Source: Prinia subflava
Lineage: Eukaryota > Chordata > Aves > Passeriformes > Cisticolidae
Assembly: GCF_021018805.1 (NCBI RefSeq)
Contig: NC_086254.1
Coordinates: 30,565,300 to 30,629,299, forward strand
Direction: 5' to 3'
Length of the DNA: 64,000 nucleotides
Positions within the stretch are counted from its first letter, which is position 1. Each line of letters begins with the position of its first letter. This document shows, in pieces, positions 56,781-64,000 of this stretch. A program made the position numbers and the translations under genes. Below the pieces are notes generated by a model. That model ran no database searches, was not told the origin of the DNA, and saw only the letters and a program-made list of their open reading frames with translations.

Positions 56781-59700
56781 CTGAGTTTGCCCTCCTTCCT
56801 GGCTGTGAAACCGAAAGAATCAGTCTCTCAAGCTTATCTCCTTCCCCTGACACAGTGCTCCATCAGACAAAACATTCAGTATTCAACTTCTATTGCAATT
56901 AACATTCTTTTTCCTGCTGAGCAGAACAGGAACCTTCCTGCTGTCCTGCATAAAAGACACTGGGACTTGCATTTGGACACAAGATTATTTTCTGAGGCTA
57001 ATTTCACGTGTCCCAAAGTCCAGTTTGTTAGACAAGGATTTTACAAAGCGTGGTACACCTCCAAGTGCTTTCAAAACCCTTTAACAGAGCATGCAAACAT
57101 TGCCCCTTGGTGCTGTTAGTGTGAATGGCAGCTGCTGGGAGGGTTGTGCTGTGCTGAAGTACAGGAGATGTTCAGGAGTTTGCTGTGACCCAGCTGGCAT
57201 GGGGGACAGAGAGGAGGACATGGTGCCACAGGTGGGAAGACATGCAGAGCCTCCCCAGAGCCTTGCAGCAGGCACTGCCACTGCAGGGTAAGTGCAGAGG
57301 ACCACAAACCTGCTCTGTGAGCTGGCATGTCACTGTCCTCATCAGCCTCAGGGCAAACTCACTCTTGGCTACATGATCTCCGATTTGCCTGAACAATTCC
57401 TTCCTTCTGAAATTATTTCAGTGTGAGAAGAAAGAAATTATATTTTTTTCTATGGTCATTCAGCATTTTTCTGCTGCCTGAACTTTTTCTGAAGGCTTCT
57501 TGGTCTCTGGCAGGGCAAGAAATATTAGTACTGACAACAAGGAGGTGAGGTCTTGGGGAGCACAGGAAGAGTTTTATGGTGTGTTTGCCAAAGGCGGCCA
57601 AAAAGATGACATCAGCACGTACAGAAATGCAGCTGTCACGTGGATACTGTGGAAGCTCTGGGTTATTGTCCTGGGAAAAAAGGGTGAAAATCTGCTATGA
57701 TGTACAGCAGGGAAAATTTGGGAAAAAAATTCTTTCTTTGGAGTCCTTAAAGTACAGCTTTCTTATCACACCTTTTGTAGACAGTGGGTGTTCTGGGCCT
57801 GATGAAAGCAGCACCTTCGTCCCTAAGCTGCACATGAGAAGCTCTGGGGGTTTGGATCCACCAATGCCTCGTGCCTGCAGGCACATTCCTGTCCTTGCTC
57901 CCTCCTGCGTTGCCTTCCTCCTCCTCCTCTCCAGTCCGTGTGTCTTGGCAGTGCCATCTCCCCGTGCAATCCTTATCTGGCTCTGTTCCTGCCCGGCAGC
58001 CAAACCAGGCATCCCCAGGCTGAGCCGCAGGAATGCGCTCCTGGGGAGGCAGCCTGGGCTTGGTAACACAACCCGCCTGTGGGCACTGCAAATGTCGCCC
58101 TCTACCTCCGAGCGGGAGCTGCTGAAAGGGGCTTTAAAATCACGAATTGAAATACAAATACAAATGGAGAAAGAAGCCCATCCTGGGAAAAGGAAGACGT
58201 GGTGTTCAGGAATCCTCATCACACCCTCAAGCCTATTTCCCTCTGTTATGACTGACCCTTAGGAAGGGGCTTGGGGGACCAAAGTGACCAAACTCAATTC
58301 AGTTATTGATGGAAGTGATGGTCCCTGAACAGGCAGAAGTGTCACAGCTGGCTGAGGTGGAGCCAGCTCACCAGGAACCTGCATTTATTGCATGTTCATT
58401 TACATCCTGGAGAGATTTCTCCTCCTGATGCCAGGCTGCACATATTTTCTGTTATGATATCCTAACCCAGGAGGGTTCCTTGGCAATGCTGGCCAGCAGC
58501 GTTGGTCCCATCAGGAATCTTGTTTCCTTGCACATTTTAGGGATGCCTCCAGCATGGCACCCCGCAGCAACTGAAGTTCATCCCTTTTCCCATGTGTCCA
58601 GCTCTGAGGATGGCAGCCTCCATCCCTAAATAAGCTGGGGGTGATGGGAGAGCTGCTTCCAGGGCTGCATCCTGCCTGATGCCAAGGGATCTGCAGGACA
58701 GCAGGGACGAGCCCCTGAGACCTGCCTTGGTTCCCATTAGCTTGGTTCGCCATGTTTCAATTTTTAACTTAATTACAACGTTTCTGAGAGTTTGTAAATG
58801 CTGGTCACCAGGAGCACAAAGTTACATAATGAAACCATTTACCAGTCTGTGGCTTCAGAGCAGTTCTCTGGGGTGATTCAATATTCCAATAAAAATACTG
58901 GGTGATACTATAAATATTGTAAATGGCTCTAGTTAGTTTCCAAGGGCTATGTCAACTGTTTATTGCATTAAAAGAGGAAAGAATAAGTGAAATCACAGGG
59001 AAGATAAAATTTAAATAAATAAAATAAAGGGGAAAATAAAGCAAAAATGTTTTCTTTCATATTTTGAAAGCTCTGGAGGAGGTTTTTGGCCAGCATGAAA
59101 GAAAACCATCATGTCTGCCAGAATAATGAGCCGAAGGCTATGTGTGTGCACTTGCTTATAGGTTGTATGTGTGTGTCTGTGGGGAATCTGCACAGATGCT
59201 CTGATAAAATCCGTTCACAACACGGGGAAAACATTTTGCTTTATTTGAGTGTTTGAGGCATGCATTTGCAAATTCCAGCCACAGAGATCCAGGAATTCAC
59301 CCCATTTCCTGGGCAAGCTGTTGGGCTCCTGCAGCCCTGCCACAGCGAGGGCAGCTGCAGGAGGGTGCCACGGGTGGGCAGAATTGCAGGATGGATTATC
59401 TGTATCATTGAAAACTTGGGAAGGTTATTTAAAAGTTGTCACTGAAGCAAGATAAATATTTGCCAGGCATGATCCCACCGTGCAATGACATGTAAGCTGT
59501 GTGGAATGTGGTAATAAAATATAAATGTTCTGAAAAGGAAACAAATGTACTGGGTGAGAAAACAAAGACAAGATGGACTTGCGGCACCTCCAAAAGCAAC
59601 AATTGAAAACATATTTACATGGACTGGGCTGAATTCTCTTGTATCTTCTGAGGAACATATTTGCAGCATGTGCACATCACCCAGTAGGGCAGTGGGTTTT

Positions 59701-60129
59701 CAGGGTGCCATAAAAACCCAAATATTGCTCCAATGAGGTTTATGAGGGTAATGAGGTTTATCCATCTCTTAATAAGATGGCAATGTGAGGAAGGGGGAGT
59801 CACCCAAATCACAGCATGAGCAGCCCATGGCAGACGTGGGGCAGAAGCTTTGGTGGTGCCCACTGTGGGGAGCTGAGCTCACACCATGCCCTGCTGCAGG
59901 CTGCTGATCCCCTGCAGCTCACGGGCAAATCCCTTCTCCTTCCCGGCCACCACCTAGGCAGCTGCAGTGGGTCTGCAGAGGCTTTTGGCACACGAAAGAA
60001 CAAGAGACACTGATGGACCATGCTGGTGGCGATGTCCCCATGGTGATGCTGCAGCGGTGGAGGTGACACTGTGGCAGTGGTACCCCAGGGATGATGCCCT
60101 GGAGGGGGGTTCCGCGGAGATGCTGGGAA
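56781..60129. other. Intergenic, no gene seen
   Basis: This is the spacer between SLC2A10 and TP53RK. Open frames of up to about 230 codons near 57.6-58.3 kb on both strands lack domains and splice context, and I regard them as chance. A short GT-rich patch lies near 59.15 kb. CpG density rises from about 60.1 kb. Confidence 0.5.
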
Positions 60130-60530
60130 AACCTCGGGGGAACCACGAGCTCCCAGTTGCCACCTCGGGAAGACGCGCACCCAACATCTCCCGTGCACGC
60201 CCTGCAGCGGCATCTGCGGGTCTCGCTCTTGCACCGGCAAGAGCAGGGGAGCACGGTTCGGGAACGCTCGGGAACAAGTCCCACCGTGCTGCAGTTAGCC
60301 AGTACCCCCGCCACGGCAGAGGCAAGCAGAGGGCGGCAGGGTTTACGGGGGGAGCACAGGGAGGGTTTGGAGGGAGCAGCGCCGCAGCCGCAGGAGCAGA
60401 GCGCGGCACAGCGAGGGCGGCGCAGCGCCACAGCCGGCGGGACTTCGGCAGTTCGCGAGTTTCCGTCACCGCCAACCGAGCCTTGCCGAGGATGGCCGGA
60501 GATTACCGAGCCTTGCCGAACACGCGCCCC

Positions 60531-60540
60531 GCGCATGCGC
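60531..60540. promoter_or_regulatory. NRF1 binding site (GCGCATGCGC)
   Basis: A perfect NRF1 palindrome, 16 bp upstream of the ATG at 60557. NRF1 sites usually lie within about 100 bp upstream of the start of transcription, so initiation near or just after this point would leave a very short 5' UTR. Confidence 0.6.
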
Positions 60541-60556
60541 TGTGTGGGTCCCAGTG

Positions 60557-60935
60557 ATGGCGGCGGCCCAGGCGGAGGCGCGTGGTGCGCGTTCGGTCAT
60601 GGCGGCGCCCGCGGGCCCTGCGATGGACGGCGTGGGGCCCGTGGGCCCCCACATGGACGAGCTGGGGGCCGCGGGCCGCGCCGGGGACGGTCCCGAGGGC
60701 GCGGCGGGCGCCGCCATGGTGGCGGAGGAGGCGCCGGCGCCGCCGCCGCTGCCGGGGCTGCGACTGGTGCAGCAGGGCGCCGAGGCGCACGTGTACCGCG
60801 GGCTGTTCCTCGGGCGGGCGGCGGTGGCGAAGCTCCGCGTCCCGAAGCGGTACCGCCACCCGGCGCTGGAGGAGCGGCTGAGCCGGCGGCGCATGGCCCA
60901 GGAGGCGCGGTCGCTGCTGCGGTGCCGGCGGGCAG
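60557..60935 (+). CDS. TP53RK: TP53RK coding exon 1
   Basis: It ends at G|GTGGGC inside the Gly codon of Arg-Arg-Ala-Gly, the same point as in the human protein's RRAG-IS junction. The first 70 or so residues are Ala/Gly/Pro-rich and poorly conserved; homology begins at Leu-Arg-Leu-Val-Gln-Gln-Gly. Confidence 0.92.
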
Positions 60936-61962
60936 GTGGGCACGGGAGCGGCGGGGCCGGGCCGGGCCGGGCCGGGCTGCCTGGCAGGACGGACAGACCT
61001 GGGCGGAGTGAGCGGGGTAGCCCCAGCAGGACACACGGACAGACACTCCAGGGCAGTGTGAGCCCCATCACCACGGCTCTTCACGTGGCTCAGAGCAGAT
61101 CTCGGGCACCTGGCGCCTTCCTGCGCCATCCTGAAGGGTGCGGGGGCTTCTGAGCCCGGGGCGACACGCTCTGCTCTTTCGGAGTGCGCCCGAAACTCAT
61201 CTTGCCCTCGGTGTGTCCCAGAACGTGTTTTATGGGGGAGCTCGCCGCAGTAGAGGCTGGGCTGTCCAAAGGTTTGAGCTGCCAAGTCGTTGTAAGACTG
61301 CAGGGCAGTGCAGATGCCTTGCGAGTGTTGGGCGGACCATTCCAAGGGGTGGATCATCAGGGGCTGGGGGTGATCTCAACTGGCACTTCTGCTTAAGGCT
61401 TTTATCAGTTGTATTTTGTTGTTAAAATAAAGTTGGGAATCATGTAAATTAACTGTTGCCATTTGATTTGTTCTTTTAAATAGGGATTCCAGCTCCAGCG
61501 GTCTACTTCGTGGATTATGTCACCAACTCCATCTATCTTGAAGATATTGTAGACTCAATTACTGTTCAGGATCATATTTATTCTGTACAAAAGAGTGGAG
61601 ATGATAGCAGTGGCCTCCAGAAGTTAGCAGAGAAGATGGGTGAGCTGTTAGCAAGGATGCACGACGAGGATATTATCCACGGGGATCTTACCACTGCCAA
61701 TCTCCTCCTGCGGCCACCCACGGAGAAGCTGGACTTGGTGCTGATAGACTTTGGACTCAGCTTTATTTCTGGTCTTCCCGAGGATAAAGGAGTTGATTTG
61801 TATGTTCTGGAAAAAGCCTTCATTAGCACTCATCCAGATACTGAAACGATGTTCCAAACTCTCCTAAAGACCTATGCAGCCACGTCTAAAAAATCTGGCC
61901 CTGTGATCAAAAAGCTGGATGAGGTTCGGCTAAGAGGGAGGAAGAGATCCATGATTGGGTAG
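60557..61962 (+). CDS. TP53RK: TP53-regulating kinase PRPK/Bud32, KEOPS subunit (2 exons)
   Basis: PRPK is the small atypical kinase/ATPase of the KEOPS (EKC) complex. With OSGEP, TPRKB, LAGE3 and GON7 it makes the t6A37 modification of ANN-decoding tRNAs; p53 Ser15 phosphorylation is also reported. The coding sequence is 60557-60935 joined to 61484-61962, 285 residues. Numbered from 60557: [10 protein letters not shown] is the P-loop-like strand, K92 in AAVAK is the ATP-binding lysine, [10 protein letters not shown] and [13 protein letters not shown] follow, HGDLTTAN (192-199) is the catalytic loop, DFGLS begins at D215, and the C-terminus RLRGRKRSM ends the protein as in orthologues. The kinase core is compact, as usual for Bud32. 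A second start at 60599 would give 271 residues, nearer the human length of 253; both ATGs have G at -3 and G at +4. No catalytic residue is missing. Confidence 0.96.
61484..61962 (+). CDS. TP53RK: TP53RK coding exon 2
   Basis: The acceptor TTCTTTTAAATAG precedes GG-ATT-CCA, which completes Gly and continues [11 protein letters not shown]. This exon carries the whole catalytic half and the stop codon TAG. The intron is 548 nt. Confidence 0.96.
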
Positions 61963-62070
61963 AAGAGAGTGGGGTTAGGGATGGAGAAATGGTAGGTTTT
62001 GCAAATAGGGTTATTTATATTTCTAGTTGGTTTTATTTCACAGATCACTATTTTGGTAACTGTATCTTCC

Positions 62071-62076
62071 AATAAA
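62071..62076 (+). terminator. TP53RK: TP53RK polyadenylation signal
   Basis: AATAAA lies 109 nt after the stop codon, giving a short 3' UTR. TG-rich sequence follows (TTTTAAGTGTCATA, then GTAATTGTGAGATGGGGG). Confidence 0.7.
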
Positions 62077-63104
62077 CTTGAAAGAGTTTTAAGTGTCATA
62101 AAATAACTGAAGTAATTGTGAGATGGGGGCACAGCCAAGACAGAAACAATTAGAGGTCACTTCTGTCCTAAATGTTAAATGTTTCTAATACAAAGTAGTT
62201 TACAGTGTCATTTTACTCATCTTTGTGTGGTTAGAATCATTCAGAGCAATCTTTCTCGGCCTGTAGACCATAAATTCTTTGGAGTTTCTTACTTCAGAGA
62301 CTACAAAACAGCATCTACAAAAGGTAACTGAGAAAAACAAGTTGGTTTTTTTTTTTCAGAAGACTTTATGACAAAGGGTTTAAATCTGTTATAAATGACT
62401 CAACACATCCTGAAAATTTTCAGAACTGAATTCTGGAACATGGGCAATGCTGAAGTACCACACTAAACATAAAACGGTTTTATTTTCTTCTGGTAGTAAA
62501 TTCTGTCTTTTTTCGCTCTCAGTCGATAGATGATTTTTTTAAGATGATAATCTTAAGGAAATACCATATTTGTTAATGCAGAACAGTTTTCTACTGAGAA
62601 ACTTCCACTTTAAACAAGAAGTCTGCTGTAAATTTCTTCTTTTGGAGCTTTGTAAGGGGAGCTGCTGGTATTACCTGCCCAGGTAGGTGGTTGGAAGAGA
62701 TAGGCAATAATACTTTTTTTCTTGTAATGTTTTCTCTATATTACTTCATTTTTCTGGCTTACCATATCTAATAGTGTGAATGGAAGGTGTGCCAGAGGAA
62801 AAGCTTGCATACCCCACAGTGGGTTAGTTAGAAGATTATCAGCTTTGTGAGCTTTGTTGGGGTGTGAGTTGGGTGACTGCGGGAGCATCGTTGTCTTCAA
62901 GTAATGATAGAAACCGTGAACTTCTTGCTGTGCTGGGGATTCTTTTATCTGTCGGGAAGATCCTCTGTTCTCTTGTGCAATCCCTTGTGCTCTGAAACTG
63001 CTCGTGAAAAAGAGGGAGTGAAGTCCTTTGCCTCTGCACAGCCACGGACGTGTCCCGTACGGATCCTGCACGCAGAGGGGAGAGGGCAGCTGTGAGCAGC
63101 TGCT
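62077..63104. other. No gene seen downstream of TP53RK
   Basis: AT-rich to about 62.8 kb, then mixed. A minus-strand frame of about 200 codons (62736-63344) crosses into the CpG-rich block but has no recognised domain. I treat it as chance. Confidence 0.5.
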
Positions 63105-63501
63105 CTGCCAGGCGGGGCAGAGGGGATGAGGGCTTTTCCCTCCGGCCTGGAACAGCGCGGCCCGAGCGGCGGGCGGGACCCCGGGGCGGGCGGCTCCGAG
63201 AACCACAAGGCGCCTCGGCCGAGTCAGCTGCACTCCGCGCGGTGGCGCCGGCGCAGCGCTGCCGCCCGTGGCCGCGCAGGTGGGCGGTTCGCGTCCCGCA
63301 AGTGTCCTAGCGCGGCGGGCTGCCCGTGCCCGGCGCGCATTCACCTCTTGCCACAGGAGCCGCCTGGGCGAGTGCCCGACCCCGGCGTGTGGGGCCCGGG
63401 TTCCACCGCCCAGCCACAGCTTTGCATTGGCTGCGGGGCCGGCAGGCCTCGTGGCGCTCGTGTTTTGTTTTTATTGCCCGCGAGGAGCGGGGCTGGAGGA
63501 G

Positions 63502-63528
63502 CTGCTGCTGCTGCTGCTGCTGCTGCTG
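63502..63528. repeat. (CTG)9 trinucleotide repeat
   Basis: Nine uninterrupted CTG units inside the right-hand CpG block, encoding poly-Leu, poly-Cys/Ala or poly-Gln depending on frame and strand. No reading frame through it is supported. Confidence 0.97.
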
Positions 63529-63600
63529 CACCTTCCCCTGCCTGCCCGGACAGCGACACGGGCACTGGAGCCGGTGCTCCCGGGTGTCCCGCGGGCTGGC

Positions 63601-63702
63601 GGGAGCAGGTGGGGTCAGCTATCGAGTCCCCTCACGGGGCATCCGAGCCCCGGGAGCAGGGGAGATCAGCTAACGAGTCCCCTCACGGGGGATCCGAGCC
63701 CC
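63601..63702. repeat. 51-bp tandem duplication
   Basis: Copy 1 (63601-63651) and copy 2 (63652-63702) both open GGGAGCAGG and share CGAGTCCCCTCACGGGG and ATCCGAGCCCC, with only a handful of mismatches. It lies in the CpG-rich block. Confidence 0.93.
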
Positions 63703-64000
63703 GAGCTCCGGCCCCGCTGAGGGGAGGCGGCAGCCTGACCCCCCTTGCCCGCCGTCCCCCATCTGTACAAACAGCGCTCTCCCGGTGATGCCAGGATTGA
63801 GTTCTGTTTGCAAAGCCCTTTGAAGGAGTCTGTTTCCGACGATGATGGTGTTTGTTAAAATGCAGCTCTCCCCGCGGGACAGCGGAGCAGAAACAAAGCT
63901 GGTCCACGGGAGGTTTTGGCGGCCGGCGCGGTGCCCCGGGCGGGGTCGGCAGCCCGTGGGCAGGCCAGTCCTCCCGGGGAGCCGGTGCGTGGGACTGGCC

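Larger units (their letters stand above)
60130..60990 (+). promoter_or_regulatory. TP53RK: CpG island and promoter of TP53RK
   Basis: CpG-dense DNA spans the 5' flank and exon 1. There is no TATA box. Just before the first in-frame ATG lies an NRF1 palindrome, and both candidate start codons sit in ATGGCGGC, the YY1-type word common at start sites of housekeeping genes. Constitutive expression is inferred. Confidence 0.75.
63105..64000. promoter_or_regulatory. CpG island running off the right edge
   Basis: CpG-dense from GGCGGGGCAG at about 63.11 kb to the window end, with a moderate dip near 63.78-63.88 kb. No exon was recognised. By synteny (human SLC13A3 begins beyond the 3' end of TP53RK, transcribed the same way) it may be that gene's promoter or first exon. 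Open frames of 70-220 codons here reflect high GC only. Confidence 0.55.

Noticed and set aside
57576..58262. Opposed frames of about 228 and 175 codons between the two genes
   Set aside because: No domain, no family resemblance and no convincing splice or promoter context.
60091..61011. 306-codon frame overlapping TP53RK exon 1
   Set aside because: Arg/Gly/Ala-rich translation of a CpG island in a non-TP53RK frame; the homology lies in the other frame.
62736..63344. 202-codon minus-strand frame downstream of TP53RK
   Set aside because: No recognisable domain, no conserved neighbour on that strand, and its first third is CpG-island sequence.

Overview
This window is vertebrate nuclear DNA, almost certainly from a bird. 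The evidence is CR1 LINE 3' ends with the typical tail (ATTCTATGATTCTGT-like), intron-split genes with short introns, CpG islands at gene starts, and a gene pair whose proteins are clear orthologues of SLC2A10 (GLUT10) and TP53RK (PRPK/Bud32). There is no operon, CRISPR array, phage or bacterial gene content. I found no novel multi-gene system and do not want to manufacture one.

Layout. Positions 1 to about 50 kb hold no gene I can support. This stretch is intergenic or intronic sequence of moderate GC, with three CR1 remnants (near 7.1, 29.5 and 38.6 kb), a cleanly bounded solo endogenous-retrovirus LTR (19,080-19,739) with a perfect 6-bp target-site duplication, a GGAAAAAA octamer array (23.3 kb), a (CA)n tract (40.2 kb), a probable old LINE remnant (46.5-48.2 kb), and a dense simple-repeat and CpG block at 48.85-49.46 kb. 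In that block a C-rich hexamer array of about 20 copies is followed by a G-rich 20-bp repeat. From 50.5 to 56.0 kb lies SLC2A10 on the minus strand. Four coding exons were resolved by splice sites and homology; the short last exon was not found with confidence. A 21-bp minisatellite sits in its first intron, beside the promoter CpG island. From 60.5 to 62.1 kb lies TP53RK on the plus strand, with two exons, a CpG-island promoter containing a perfect NRF1 palindrome, and a poly(A) signal. Another CpG-rich block begins near 63.1 kb and runs off the right edge. It may be the promoter of the next gene.

Context. As I recall, the human order on 20q13.12 is SLC13A3 - TP53RK - SLC2A10 - EYA2. The window matches this in inverted orientation. 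The left 50 kb would then be the SLC2A10-EYA2 interval or the 5' part of EYA2, and the right edge would lead to SLC13A3. I looked for EYA2 coding exons by eye and found none. The two genes are divergent neighbours about 4.6 kb apart, with no functional link that I can infer. GLUT10 is a facilitative hexose/dehydroascorbate transporter, and PRPK is the kinase-fold ATPase of the KEOPS/EKC complex for tRNA t6A modification.
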